Source of the DNA: an uncultured Clostridia bacterium
GTDB taxonomy: Bacteria; Bacillota; Clostridia; Christensenellales; Borkfalkiaceae
Length of the DNA stretch: 64,000 nt
Assembly: GCA_944368215.1 (NCBI GenBank)
Contig: CALVWX010000004.1
Coordinates: forward strand, 35,512-99,511
Direction of reading: 5' to 3'
Shown piece after piece: positions 8,185 through 16,595 of this stretch; the first letter of the stretch is position 1; every line of letters begins with the position of its first letter. Under the pieces are notes generated by a model. The model was not told the DNA's origin. It worked only from the letters and a program-made list of their open reading frames with translations, and ran no database searches. The translations under genes and the position numbers were made by a program.

Positions 8185-9879
8185 ATGACAACTGCAAACA
8201 AACCATCCAAACTTAAAACCGCTGTAGTCGTAACCTACGTAATCGCAACGCTTTTGCTGATCGCGGGCTGGTTCGTGCCCGGATTCGGCTATGATAAGGG
8301 GCTCGAAATAGGCGATATGATGCTGTTCTGGTATATACCGGCCTTCATCAACGCGTTCTTCTTCCCCTTCCTCGACAAAGCCTTGATTACGGGTACGTTC
8401 GTAAGCGAACACGCCCTTCCCTCATTTACGGCGTTCGAATCGGAAATTATCCCCAACGTGGAACTGCATATTCCCGCGCTTATGGTGCTCGTTTATCTCG
8501 TAATAACCGTGCTCGCCATAATCTTCCTTATCCCCGTACTTGCAGGAAACAAGAACAAGAAGACCAGCCTGATAAGCGCTTACGTCATCGAAGGCGCCGC
8601 GCTCACCGCACTGGCCATACTCTTCCTCTTCTCCGCATGGGAAACAAATCTCGGCACGACAGTTACGGGTTATCTCAATCTCGTATGCGTATTCGCGGCA
8701 GTGCTCGTAGTGCTCTTCGTTCAGTCGATAATCGAAAAGAAGTCCTACGGCGTCGTGAAAATGTTCCTCTTCCTCTTCTCGGCTGCGGCATTCTTCTTCG
8801 CCATGTTCGCAATCGACAGGATATTCGAACGCTTATTCAGCTCGCTCAACGCTGAAGATACATGGACAAATATCCTCAACGCAATATCTGCCGAAGGTCA
8901 GCTGTACGCCGTAAACGGAGTTGCAATTTCCGGTTTCACCGCAATGAAGGAACTCATAGGCGCAACGCTTGCAGGCAATAACGTCATCTGGAATGCCGAC
9001 AACGCGGTTACGCTCAACATCGTAAATATCTGCGTGCTCGCGCTCTTTGCGATACTCGCGCTCAACCTCTTCATCGATTTCTGCGGTCTCATGGCCAACA
9101 ACAAGACCAATAAGGAGGGCGCTCTCAATCCCCACAAGGGCGGCAAGATATTCGGCATAGTAAGATATGCACTTGCGCTCGCTATCGCAATCGTCTTCCT
9201 CGTATGCGTAATCGTAGACGAGTCGCTTGATATCGGCGTATGCGCTTACTTCGCAATACTCTTCATACTCATCAACCTCGTAATAGACATAATAAGGCTT
9301 GCGCTCGTTCCTTCCCAGAAGAAAAAGGCTGAAGCACAGAAAGACAGCACCATGCAGCTCGCCGCCGAAGGCATTACGCAGTCGAGCGAAGAGCAGACCG
9401 ATCTTATCAGCGACGAAATGCCCATACAGCCCTATGCTCCCGCTTATGCAGAGAGTGAAACTGTTGAGACAGACAGCGCCGTTGAAGAAGAGGCTTCAGA
9501 GCCCGTAGTTGAAGAAGTTCCCGAAGAGAGCGGCGTCATAGACGAACAGCTTAAGATTGAGGAACTTCCCGTTGACGACGGACTTGACAATAAGTCTGAA
9601 AAGCAGGAAGAACCTTACGTTTACACGCCGAGACCCGTCATTTACAACGGACCTTCGGATGCGTTCATCGATACTTTGACCACAGAGGAAAAGATTGAAT
9701 TCAGCAAAGTATTCATCGACAAGACTAAGGGCAGCCTGCCTGCTAAGATGCCGGAGTATGAAATCGGCGGAAGCAACGAAGACTTCTTCCCCGCAATCTT
9801 CATCAACCTCGGCAGATTCCGCGCAATGCTTTCGAGCAGCCTGCTCCGCAAGATTTATAAATATCTCAACTCCAAATAA
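8185..9879 (+). CDS. Polytopic membrane protein with acidic linker and conserved-looking C-terminal domain
   Basis: The start is the ATG at 8185 behind ACGGAG, not the open-frame start at 8122. The 564-residue protein has about nine hydrophobic helices in residues 10-385, then a charged linker (KKKAEAQK), a Glu/Val/Pro-rich region of about 100 residues, and an 80-residue C-terminal cytosolic segment (from TYTPRPVIYNGPSDAF to the end) that looks folded. No transporter or enzyme motif is recognised. Codon use (CTC, ATC, GTA, AAG) differs from neighbouring genes and, with the consensus promoter and strong terminator, suggests high expression. Function unknown; an envelope organiser is only a guess. 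Confidence 0.85.
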   Translation: MTTANKPSKLKTAVVVTYVIATLLLIAGWFVPGFGYDKGLEIGDMMLFWYIPAFINAFFFPFLDKALITGTFVSEHALPSFTAFESEIIPNVELHIPALMVLVYLVITVLAIIFLIPVLAGNKNKKTSLISAYVIEGAALTALAILFLFSAWETNLGTTVTGYLNLVCVFAAVLVVLFVQSIIEKKSYGVVKMFLFLFSAAAFFFAMFAIDRIFERLFSSLNAEDTWTNILNAISAEGQLYAVNGVAISGFTAMKELIGATLAGNNVIWNADNAVTLNIVNICVLALFAILALNLFIDFCGLMANNKTNKEGALNPHKGGKIFGIVRYALALAIAIVFLVCVIVDESLDIGVCAYFAILFILINLVIDIIRLALVPSQKKKAEAQKDSTMQLAAEGITQSSEEQTDLISDEMPIQPYAPAYAESETVETDSAVEEEASEPVVEEVPEESGVIDEQLKIEELPVDDGLDNKSEKQEEPYVYTPRPVIYNGPSDAFIDTLTTEEKIEFSKVFIDKTKGSLPAKMPEYEIGGSNEDFFPAIFINLGRFRAMLSSSLLRKIYKYLNSK

Positions 9880-9895
9880 TTGAGTTTTAAAACTG

Positions 9896-9931
9896 ACGCC
9901 GTCGGCAAGGCAAATTGCCGACGGCGTTTTT
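9896..9931 (+). terminator. Intrinsic terminator of the membrane protein gene
   Basis: Perfect 13-bp hairpin (9896-9908 with 9915-9927, 6-nt loop) followed by a T5 run. Confidence 0.9.
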
Positions 9932-9966
9932 GCGCGGTGACCGCGTTGTCGGCAACGTACCGTTGC

Positions 9967-10168
9967 ATCTGACTCCACAAGCGGCGTGTCGCCGCGGACA
10001 TACTCCGCAAGCGGGCTGTTTTGCTTAAACCCTACTCCCCTTGCGGCCAACAATTAAGTTACTTCGTGCCCTACTCCTCTTTCGGACAACAAGCGGCGTG
10101 TCGCCGCGGACGTGCTCCGCAATCGGGCAATTATAATATACCATGCTCCTCTTGCGGCCGATAAGCAG
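9967..10168. repeat. Two tandem ~112-bp repeat units
   Basis: The 19-mer GCGGCGTGTCGCCGCGGAC occurs at 9981-9999 and again at 10093-10111, a period of 112 bp. Surrounding words recur in the same order (CTCCGCAA-CGGGC, CCCTACTCC, TTGCGGCC). Each unit contains a small internal palindrome. There is no coding potential. It directly abuts the dispersed repeat that starts at 10186. Confidence 0.7.
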
Positions 10169-10185
10169 CGGACACTGCGTCCATA

Positions 10186-10312
10186 TGTCATCTTGAGCGA
10201 AACGAACGAAGTGAGTGAAGTCGAAAGATCTTGTTTGAATTATATCCATGCAAGATACATTCGACTGCGCTCGTCGGGTTGAAAGCCACTCCTCGCTCAG
10301 CTCAGTATGGCA
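10186..10312. repeat. Dispersed palindromic repeat, copy 1
   Basis: First of three intergenic copies of a 115-127 bp element. It begins TGTCATCTTGAGCG and ends GCTCAGTATGG, so the ends are imperfect inverted repeats. The core reads GAAGTCGAAAGATCTTG, then GCAAGATACATTCGACTGCGC. This copy is the most degenerate at its right end. The other copies are at 19939-20053 and 28403-28519. Confidence 0.85.
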
Positions 10313-10386
10313 AAAGAGGCGATTGGAATGACAATGGAATGGTGACCACGCTGTGGTCCAACCTTTCGGGCGAAAGGCCAAATAAA

Positions 10387-10425
10387 AGACGCCGCGCACA
10401 GCAATTTTGCTGCGCGCGGCGTCTT
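10387..10425. terminator. Bidirectional terminator beside the sigma operon
   Basis: Arms 10387-10403 and 10408-10424 pair over 17 bp with one mismatch. T-runs follow on both strands (CTTTTT on plus, CTTTTATT on minus). It ends the leftward anti-sigma/sigma operon. Confidence 0.85.
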
Positions 10426-10444
10426 TTTAATAAATTGTTCCGCA

Positions 10445-10819
10445 CTAAATAATTGTGCCGTTGATTTTGATTTTTGCCGTTATAGCGTCGCCGTCAAGGG
10501 AAATGTTGCCATCGCAGACAACGTTTACGATATACAATCCCCTGCCGTTCTCGGCGAGAATGTCCGGCAGGTTGCGGCGGATGCAAAAAGCTTTTGCGCC
10601 CTCGGAAGACACGCTTATGACTATATCGCTGCCGTCTACACCGCCGCAAAAACGGGCCGTGCTGCCGCAATGGCGGATGGCGTTGGTTAAAAGTTCGCAC
10701 CCGACGAGGCGGCTGAAAAACACGTCGTCTTCCGTGAGGCCGCAGCCGCGCAGATATTCTTCGAACTGATGAAGGCGGTCGGACATGTCGGTTAAGTTGT
10801 CGACGTCAAATGTCATCAT
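10445..10819 (-). CDS. RsbW/SpoIIAB-like anti-sigma factor (HATPase fold), distal copy
   Basis: 124 residues with the GHKL/HATPase_c_2 layout of serine-kinase anti-sigma factors: N-box CELLTNAIRHCG (about 44-55) and G1-like ENGRGLYIVNVV (about 90-101), so ATP binding looks intact. It overlaps the sigma gene stop (ATGA), giving translational coupling. Being last in the operon and immediately after sigma, it is the most likely direct sigma antagonist. In SpoIIAB/RsbW systems such a protein binds the sigma and phosphorylates the STAS antagonist. Assignment to SpoIIAB versus RsbW cannot be made from sequence alone. Confidence 0.8.
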   Translation of the reverse strand: MMTFDVDNLTDMSDRLHQFEEYLRGCGLTEDDVFFSRLVGCELLTNAIRHCGSTARFCGGVDGSDIVISVSSEGAKAFCIRRNLPDILAENGRGLYIVNVVCDGNISLDGDAITAKIKINGTII

Positions 10820-11544
10820 TTTGTAAGAGCGTCCTTTAATTTGCCGATGATTTTGCGCTCGGCGCGCGAAACGAACATCTGACTGACGCCGAGTATTTTG
10901 CCCGTTTCGGCCTGGGATTTGCCATCGATGAAGCGCAGTTTTATTACCTTCTGTTCGGTGGGGTCGAGCTTGGAAATTTCCGTTCTCAGCGCGTCAACGT
11001 CCTCGAATTTTTCAAAAGACGAGCTGTCGTCGGCGAGAACTTCGTAAAGCGGAGCTTCGCTGTCGCCGTTGCTGACGGGGGCGTCGAGCGAGACGGGTGA
11101 TTTATTTTCCATCGCCTCGATTATTGACTCTTCGTCCTCGCCAAGAATTTCCGAAAGCTGTTTTACGGTGGGTTTTGTGCCGTTTTTTGTATAGTAACTG
11201 TTGATTGCGTCCTTTACCCTTGCTGAGAGCGCATACAGCTTGCGCGGCAGGCGGACGGAGCGCGAATAATCGCGGAAGTAGTTGCGTATGATGCCCGTTA
11301 TTGTGGGCGTTATATATGTGGTGAACTGATTGCCGAGGTCGGGGTCGAATTTTTCGACGCCCGAAATGAGAGCTTCGGACGCGACCTGAAAAAGGTCGTC
11401 GTACTCCACTCCCCTGCCCGCAAACTTTTTTGCGAGAATTTCGGCAACGTACATATAATTTTCTACCAGCTCGTTGCGTATTTTAATGTCGCCCGTGCGG
11501 CGGTATTGACGGAAGAGCTCGGCCGCTTTTTCGTTGGATATCAT
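10816..11544 (-). CDS. RNA polymerase sigma factor of the SigB/SigF/SigG group
   Basis: 242 residues with regions 2, 3 and 4 but no region 1, typical of Firmicutes SigB/SigF-type factors. Region 2: VEYDDLFQVASEALISGVEKFDP and FTTYITPTITGIIRNYFRD. Region 3: LSARVKDAINSYY with a KPTVKQLSEILG helix. Region 4 HTH: KSQAETGKILGVSQMFVSRAERKII. It is flanked on both sides by genes for HATPase-fold proteins and overlaps each by 4 nt. A sporulation or stress role is likely for the family, but the regulon is unknown. Confidence 0.9.
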   Translation of the reverse strand: MISNEKAAELFRQYRRTGDIKIRNELVENYMYVAEILAKKFAGRGVEYDDLFQVASEALISGVEKFDPDLGNQFTTYITPTITGIIRNYFRDYSRSVRLPRKLYALSARVKDAINSYYTKNGTKPTVKQLSEILGEDEESIIEAMENKSPVSLDAPVSNGDSEAPLYEVLADDSSSFEKFEDVDALRTEISKLDPTEQKVIKLRFIDGKSQAETGKILGVSQMFVSRAERKIIGKLKDALTK

Positions 11545-11891
11545 ACCTTTAATATAACTTTTTTAATGGCCTTGCCGCACTTTTCGATTTCGCACGAGGA
11601 GACAAGCGCGGATAGCAGCGCGAGGGACAGTTCGTTTTCGCCCTCGCTGAGCGTGCCCGCGTCGGTGCCGCAAATCTCCGCGCCGACGCCGCCAAAGGTG
11701 TGCAGAATTACCTCCGCGCCGTCGAAACCGCAGTTTTTGAGCATTAAACAGCTTTCGGTGACGCAGACTTTGAAATCTTCGGTGGCGTCGATGTCGAGTT
11801 CGGCCGCCGCGCACACGCCGCCCACGGCCAGCCTGAGGGCGGTGTAATATTTACTGTCGGAAAGACAGAAAGCGAGCTTGAAATCTTTCAT
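11541..11891 (-). CDS. Degenerate RsbW-like (HATPase-fold) regulator, proximal copy
   Basis: 116 residues, upstream of and overlapping the sigma gene by 4 nt. EDFKVCVTESCLMLKNCGF resembles the helix of RsbW/SpoIIAB that normally carries the N-box Asn, but here the Asn is replaced (CLMLKN). A recognisable G1 GxGL loop is missing, so ATP binding is doubtful. It may be a pseudokinase that binds the STAS protein or the sigma. The operon position, where RsbW or SpoIIAB usually sits, supports a partner-switch role. Confidence 0.65.
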   Translation of the reverse strand: MKDFKLAFCLSDSKYYTALRLAVGGVCAAAELDIDATEDFKVCVTESCLMLKNCGFDGAEVILHTFGGVGAEICGTDAGTLSEGENELSLALLSALVSSCEIEKCGKAIKKVILKV

Positions 11892-12202
11892 TATTGCAAC
11901 TCCACAAGTTTATCGAGCGCGCATATTTCAAACAATTTTCTTATGCGCGGGCTTAAATTTTTTACGATAAGCTTTTTTCCGTCGGCTTTGAGACCTTTAT
12001 AAACCTTGACGATGGCGCCGAGAATGGTGCTGTCGACAAAGGCGAGGTCGGTGCAATCGAGCACTATGTCGCGCTTGTCTGCGTTGTAATGGCTGAAGAT
12101 GACGGAATCGAACTGTTCATATACGGATGCGTCGACTTCGCCGCCTAAAGTTACCGTTATTGTTTGGGGCGTCTGCGACGTTACCTCGATTTTATAATTC
12201 AT
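11891..12202 (-). CDS. STAS-domain anti-sigma factor antagonist (RsbV/SpoIIAA type)
   Basis: 103 residues from the ATG at 12202, which follows AGGAG. The longer open frame to 12268 lacks a site. The fold is a single STAS domain: GGEVDASVYEQFDSVIF near the N-terminus and the phosphoacceptor loop DCTDLAFVDSTILGAIV, where Ser/Thr after VD corresponds to the kinase target in SpoIIAA/RsbV. First gene of the four-gene operon. When dephosphorylated it is expected to capture the kinase and free the sigma factor. Confidence 0.88.
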   Translation of the reverse strand: MNYKIEVTSQTPQTITVTLGGEVDASVYEQFDSVIFSHYNADKRDIVLDCTDLAFVDSTILGAIVKVYKGLKADGKKLIVKNLSPRIRKLFEICALDKLVELQ

Positions 12203-12258
12203 AAATAAAAACTCCTGTTCTTTATATAATATAAACGCTTTCAGCGCCTGACAAAACC

Positions 12259-12287
12259 ATTTTATCACAACTTTTGCCCACTTTCAA
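12259..12287 (-). promoter_or_regulatory. Sigma-A promoter for the partner-switch operon
   Basis: Minus-strand TTGAAA (12282-12287), 17-nt spacer, TAAAAT (12259-12264). It is placed to transcribe the STAS gene with a leader of about 50 nt. No separate SigB-type GTTT...GGGTAT site is seen. Confidence 0.75.
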
Positions 12288-12381
12288 GCCAAATTTGTTC
12301 AAATTATATTTTTATGCGCTCGCATGTTTAAATATGCAAATCACGGTACACGGACACACATTTTATACACAAATAATTCAT

Positions 12382-12410
12382 TTGACAACAAAGTGCATTT
12401 ATGGTATAAT
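12382..12410 (+). promoter_or_regulatory. Consensus sigma-A promoter for citrate synthase
   Basis: TTGACA (12382-12387), 17-nt spacer, TATAAT (12405-12410). Leader of about 35 nt. Confidence 0.9.
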
Positions 12411-12451
12411 TCTCTAAATATACCTGAATAATTTATTGGAAGTGATTTAAT

Positions 12452-13825
12452 TTGGATTTTAATGCAGCAAACCTTATTGTAAAGTATTCGCACACCATAT
12501 CGGAACTCGCCAAAATCGAGCAGGCCGACAGGATAGACCCTGCGCTTTACGACGCGTACGACGTTAAAAGGGGATTAAGAGACAAAAACGGCAAGGGCGT
12601 GCTTTGCGGCCTTACCGAAATTTCTGAAGTTACGAGCTGGGAGACGGTTGACGGCGAAAAGAGACCCATACCCGGCATACTCTGCTACAGGGGGTATAAC
12701 ATAAAAGACCTCGTTGCAAATTGCGTGAAAGAGAACAGATTCGGCTTTGAAGAGACAATTCACCTTCTGCTGTTCGGAAACCTGCCCAATAAGTCCGAGC
12801 TTAAAGACTTTTCCGACATGCTCGCCGAATTCATGGTTCTGCCCCGCAACTTCGTGCGCGACGTCATAATGAAGAACCCTTCGAGCGATATCATGAACAT
12901 GCTGGCGAGGTGCGTGCTTTCGCTTTACAGCTATGACCCCGACCCCGATAACATAATGATTTCCAACGTGCTCCGCCAGAGTCTGCAGCTGATTGCGCAG
13001 TTCCCCATGCTTGCGGCGTACTCGTTCCGCGCGTACAAATATTACGACGTGAGCGACGCTTCGCTGATCATACACAAACCTCTGCCCGATTATTCCATGG
13101 CGCAGAACCTTTTGCACATACTGCGCAAGGACAACACCTTTACCGACCTTGAAGCCAAGGTGCTGGATATTTGCCTTATGCTGCACGCCGACCACGGCGG
13201 CGGCAACAACTCCACATTCACCACCCACGTGGTAACGTCTTCGGGCACGGACACGTATTCCTCCACCGTAGCATCGCTCGGCTCCTTAAAGGGCCCCAAG
13301 CACGGCGGCGCCAACATAAAGGTAAAGCAGATGTTCTCCAATATAAAGGAGAACGTGCCCGACTGGAAGGAAAGCACCATCCGCGATTACGTGAGCAAGA
13401 TACTCAACAGAAAGGCGTTTGACCGAAGCGGGTTGGTTTACGGCATGGGGCACGCAGTTTACACCATATCCGACCCCCGCGCCGAAGTGCTTAAAAAATA
13501 CGCCGGCAAGCTTGCCGCCGAAAAGGGCCGGGAAGACGAATTCGAGCTTTACAACACGGTTGCGAAGGTAGCTTCCGAACTCGTGCAGGAACAGCGCAAC
13601 ACCCACAAGCCCGTAAACCCCAACGTAGACTTCTATTCGGGCCTCGTTTATTCCATGCTCAACATACCCGACGCGCTCTACACCCCTCTCTTTGCAATAG
13701 CGAGGATTGCGGGCTGGTCGGCGCACAGAATCGAGGAGCTTGTAAACGGTAACAAGATTATACGCCCCGCATACCAGTGCGTGCAGGACAGGCGCGAATA
13801 TGTAAAACTGGAAGACAGAAAATAA
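12452..13825 (+). CDS. gltA: Citrate synthase
   Basis: 457 residues from a TTG start at 12452 preceded by GGAAGTGA. It condenses acetyl-CoA and oxaloacetate to citrate. Catalytic elements are visible: HADHGGGNNSTFTTHVV (first His region), GPKHGGANIKV (His of the oxaloacetate site), YGMGHAVYTISDPRA (His/Arg) and NVDFYSGLVY with the catalytic Asp. Length and the N-terminal extension fit the longer clostridial citrate/methylcitrate synthase type. In an anaerobe it probably feeds glutamate synthesis. It is monocistronic, with its own consensus promoter and terminator. Confidence 0.95.
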   Translation: MDFNAANLIVKYSHTISELAKIEQADRIDPALYDAYDVKRGLRDKNGKGVLCGLTEISEVTSWETVDGEKRPIPGILCYRGYNIKDLVANCVKENRFGFEETIHLLLFGNLPNKSELKDFSDMLAEFMVLPRNFVRDVIMKNPSSDIMNMLARCVLSLYSYDPDPDNIMISNVLRQSLQLIAQFPMLAAYSFRAYKYYDVSDASLIIHKPLPDYSMAQNLLHILRKDNTFTDLEAKVLDICLMLHADHGGGNNSTFTTHVVTSSGTDTYSSTVASLGSLKGPKHGGANIKVKQMFSNIKENVPDWKESTIRDYVSKILNRKAFDRSGLVYGMGHAVYTISDPRAEVLKKYAGKLAAEKGREDEFELYNTVAKVASELVQEQRNTHKPVNPNVDFYSGLVYSMLNIPDALYTPLFAIARIAGWSAHRIEELVNGNKIIRPAYQCVQDRREYVKLEDRK

Positions 13826-13862
13826 AATACGCGGCATGATATGCCGCCGAAAAGCCAAAATT

Positions 13863-13926
13863 AAAGCCCCGCTTCAGGCGGGGCTTTTTTGCCGCCCTGC
13901 GGGCCTTACAAGGCCCGCAGGGCGGC
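13863..13926. terminator. Double hairpin terminator between convergent genes
   Basis: First hairpin 13863-13887 (10-bp arms, loop TTCAG) with T6 ends gltA. A second, perfect 17-bp hairpin (13891-13907 with 13910-13926, 2-nt gap) serves the leftward RluA gene, whose stop is at 13934. Confidence 0.88.
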
Positions 13927-13933
13927 TTTGCAA

Positions 13934-14740
13934 TTACTTTGTTATGCGCGGAATTTCGGGTGCGAGAGAGCTCGTGAACGAATAATTTTTCCCGCCCAAG
14001 TCAAATGAAATGAGGTACGAGCACAGAAGCTGCCTTTTAAAGCCGTATTTTGCGTTGAGAGCCTCGTCGCCGTACTTTTCATCGCCGAGCACGGGACAGC
14101 CTATGTGCGCCATGTGGGCGCGTATCTGGTGCGTTTTGCCCGTATGCAGAATGACCTTTACCTTTGCGAGGCCGTTTGCTTTTGACATCACCTCGTACTG
14201 CGTGCGTATGGGGACAAAGCCTTGGGCGGGAGAATCGCATATGCGGACGAGACTTCTTTTTTCGTCCTTTTTGAGGTAGGCCGTCATGTCCGCCGACGGG
14301 CGGAGGAAATTATCTTTGCAGATGCAGATGTACTCCTTGCGCACGGCGCGCTCTTTGAAAAGGTTTTTGAGCTCCTCCGCCGTTTTATCGTCGCGGGCGA
14401 AGATGATGACGCCGCAGGTGTTTCTGTCGAGGCGGTGAACGGCGGTGAGGCCGAGTTCGGAGGCGAGCGCTTCGGTGGAAACGCCGCTCAATTTATCGGC
14501 CACATATATATGTTGCCCCGCATATATGGTTGAATGACTGGGCTTGGACTCCATTTTTAAAGTGGTGTAATACACGACCTCATCCCCCGCCTTCAGCGAT
14601 ACATTGGAGCGCACTTTTGCACCGTTGACGCGGACGTCGGCCGAGCGCAACAGGGCGGAAAGATAAAAACTGCCCTGCGGATAGACCGAATCGGTGAAAT
14701 CTTTTAAATTGGACGGCGAGGTTACGGTGAATTTTTTCAT
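13934..14740 (-). CDS. RluA-family 23S rRNA pseudouridine synthase with S4 domain
   Basis: 268 residues from the ATG at 14740, which overlaps the feoB stop by 4 nt. The upstream open frame to 15085 is feoB in another frame. An S4-like RNA-binding region spans about residues 12-75 (SFYLSALLRSADVRVNGAKV). The catalytic motif is HRLDRNTCGVIIFARD, whose Asp attacks the uridine, followed by LHTGKTHQIRAHM. The RluC/RluD subtype cannot be fixed. Coupling to feoAB is probably incidental. Confidence 0.9.
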   Translation of the reverse strand: MKKFTVTSPSNLKDFTDSVYPQGSFYLSALLRSADVRVNGAKVRSNVSLKAGDEVVYYTTLKMESKPSHSTIYAGQHIYVADKLSGVSTEALASELGLTAVHRLDRNTCGVIIFARDDKTAEELKNLFKERAVRKEYICICKDNFLRPSADMTAYLKKDEKRSLVRICDSPAQGFVPIRTQYEVMSKANGLAKVKVILHTGKTHQIRAHMAHIGCPVLGDEKYGDEALNAKYGFKRQLLCSYLISFDLGGKNYSFTSSLAPEIPRITK

Positions 14741-16377
14741 AAAAGGCAAAATATAAAGTGCGTCAGATATGCGAACAGGAAGGCGAACGCCAGCTGGGTT
14801 ACGTTGTATTTGAGCGTAGTTTTCCAGCCTATTTCCCTGCACGACGAGGCATAGGCCGAGATGCAGGCGGGACAGGTCAGCACGAACACGCAGCATGCCG
14901 CGGCCGCGGGAAGAGGCAGCGTTACGCCGCCCATAAGCATGGATATCGAGGCCGCAACGTTTTCCTTGGCGGCAAAGCCCGTTATAAATGCGTAAGCCAG
15001 CCGCCAGTCGTCCACGCCCATGGGTCTGAACAGCGGCAGAATGGCGCGGCATATGGCGGCGAGAATGCTGTCCTCCTCTCCGCACAGCGAAAACGAAGGG
15101 GACAGATGGCTTAAAAGCCAGCTGGCCATGCAGAACACGGCGACGATGGTCGTCACCTTTATTATAAACGATGTCAGCTGAAAATACAACTTGTTTGCGA
15201 CGGCAAAAAGCGACGGGCGCGTTATGGGGGTAATTTCAGAGACGAGCCCTTCGCCGTCGCCCTTTAAAAACAGCGAGAGCCCGACGGCCAGCGCGACGCC
15301 TGCAAAATACAGCGCGCACACGGCGGGGAACGGGTCGGCAAAGAGCGGAGAGAGAAAGGTTAAAAATACGGGCAGTTTTGCGCCGCAGGGCACGTAAGGC
15401 AGCACGGCTATGGTGCGCGAACGTGCGGACTGCGTGGAAAAACCGCGCGCAGTTGTTATGGCCGCGGCCGTGCAGCCCAGCCCCGAAATGAGGCAGAAGG
15501 CCGCGCGGCCCGAAAGCTTTACCTTTTCGAATATGCCGTCGGTGACAAAGCACAAAGCGCTCATGGCGCCGCTTTCGTCGAGCAGTATGAGCACGAGATA
15601 CAATATGGCGAGCTGGGGCGCGAAGGAAAGCACCCCTCCCACGCCGCCCAGAAGACCGTCGCAGAAAAAGGACGAAAAGGCCGCGCTCTGCATATGCGAG
15701 GATAAAAGGCCAGCCAAGCGCACGCAGATTAGCTCTTCCCCCCACCCTTTTAAAAGCGCGCCGGGCATGGAGGGATAAAAGGTTAAAAAGAAGGTTAAAA
15801 CCATGGCCGACATGAATATGAGCGGCGCGAAAATTTTACTGTAAAAGGGCTTTTCAAATGCGCGGATTGAACAGTTTCCCCCGTAGTATACCTCGTTGAG
15901 CGACACATTGCCCTTAGAGACGGGCTTTATGAGCGCGCCCGAGAGGGCGATTTTTTTGAATGCCTTAAAGGGGCAGTCGTACACGGGAACGCCGAGATAT
16001 GACTGAAGTTTTTGCGCATCTACAAAGCCGCCGCGCGCATTAAGCGCGCGCGTTTTAGTGAGGTAGACGACGACGTTTTTGTTGAGAGAAATGAGCTTTT
16101 TTGTGAGGTTGAGCGAGTTGACCAAAGTCAGGCTGTCCACGACGTCGACGATGACGTCGGCTTTTCGTATGCTCTTGGCCGCCTCCCCTTCCTCCATGGT
16201 GTAAGCCTCGAATGAATACAGCCCGGGGCTGTCGGTGAAATAAACTTTTCCTACGCGCTTGGTTGCGGAAGTTGTGGTTACGCCGTGGAAGTTGCCAGTC
16301 TTTAAACGGCTGTGAGTGAGATAATTGAAGAGCGTCGTTTTGCCCGCGTTGGGGTTGCCGGCAAGCACTACTTGCAA
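14737..16377 (-). CDS. feoB: Ferrous iron transporter B, short form with altered G4 motif
   Basis: 546 residues, against 650-770 for typical FeoB. The cytosolic G domain has G1 GNPNAGKTT, a Thr-rich switch, and G3 DSPGLYSF. Where G4 NxxD is expected the sequence is VVVYLTKTRAL, so guanine recognition may be lost. The helical GDI region is almost absent; the membrane core begins near residue 183 (PLIFMSAMVLTFFLTF). Gate-type motifs are GLGCTAAAITTARGF and YVPCGAKLPVFL. It imports Fe2+ together with FeoA, whose gene overlaps it by 10 nt upstream. Confidence 0.92.
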   Translation of the reverse strand: MQVVLAGNPNAGKTTLFNYLTHSRLKTGNFHGVTTTSATKRVGKVYFTDSPGLYSFEAYTMEEGEAAKSIRKADVIVDVVDSLTLVNSLNLTKKLISLNKNVVVYLTKTRALNARGGFVDAQKLQSYLGVPVYDCPFKAFKKIALSGALIKPVSKGNVSLNEVYYGGNCSIRAFEKPFYSKIFAPLIFMSAMVLTFFLTFYPSMPGALLKGWGEELICVRLAGLLSSHMQSAAFSSFFCDGLLGGVGGVLSFAPQLAILYLVLILLDESGAMSALCFVTDGIFEKVKLSGRAAFCLISGLGCTAAAITTARGFSTQSARSRTIAVLPYVPCGAKLPVFLTFLSPLFADPFPAVCALYFAGVALAVGLSLFLKGDGEGLVSEITPITRPSLFAVANKLYFQLTSFIIKVTTIVAVFCMASWLLSHLSPSFSLCGEEDSILAAICRAILPLFRPMGVDDWRLAYAFITGFAAKENVAASISMLMGGVTLPLPAAAACCVFVLTCPACISAYASSCREIGWKTTLKYNVTQLAFAFLFAYLTHFIFCLL

Positions 16378-16595
16378 AGTTCCACCTCTATGCTCTTTGC
16401 AACGGCGCGGCGGATTGCGACGCGCGTGGCGCCTACACCCGCGAGTATGCCTGAATTAAACAGGCTGAAACCCAGCGCGGTGACAATCTGCCCGCAGACA
16501 ATGCCCAATGCAGAAAGGCGGGCGGCGACCGCGCCGCCCGACGAAATTTTAATAATTTTGCCGCTCTGGCCCTTTTTTAAATCGAAAACGCTCAT
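16368..16595 (-). CDS. feoA: Ferrous iron transport protein A
   Basis: 75 residues, a small SH3-like FeoA: MSVFDLKKGQSGKIIKI, ARLSALGIVCGQIVTALG and a hydrophobic C-terminal strand. The ATG at 16595 has no clear Shine-Dalgarno and lies inside a perfect palindrome (16589-16612). The longer frame to 16679 has no better start. It precedes and overlaps feoB, the standard feoAB order, and is thought to assist FeoB gating. Confidence 0.9.
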   Translation of the reverse strand: MSVFDLKKGQSGKIIKISSGGAVAARLSALGIVCGQIVTALGFSLFNSGILAGVGATRVAIRRAVAKSIEVELCK

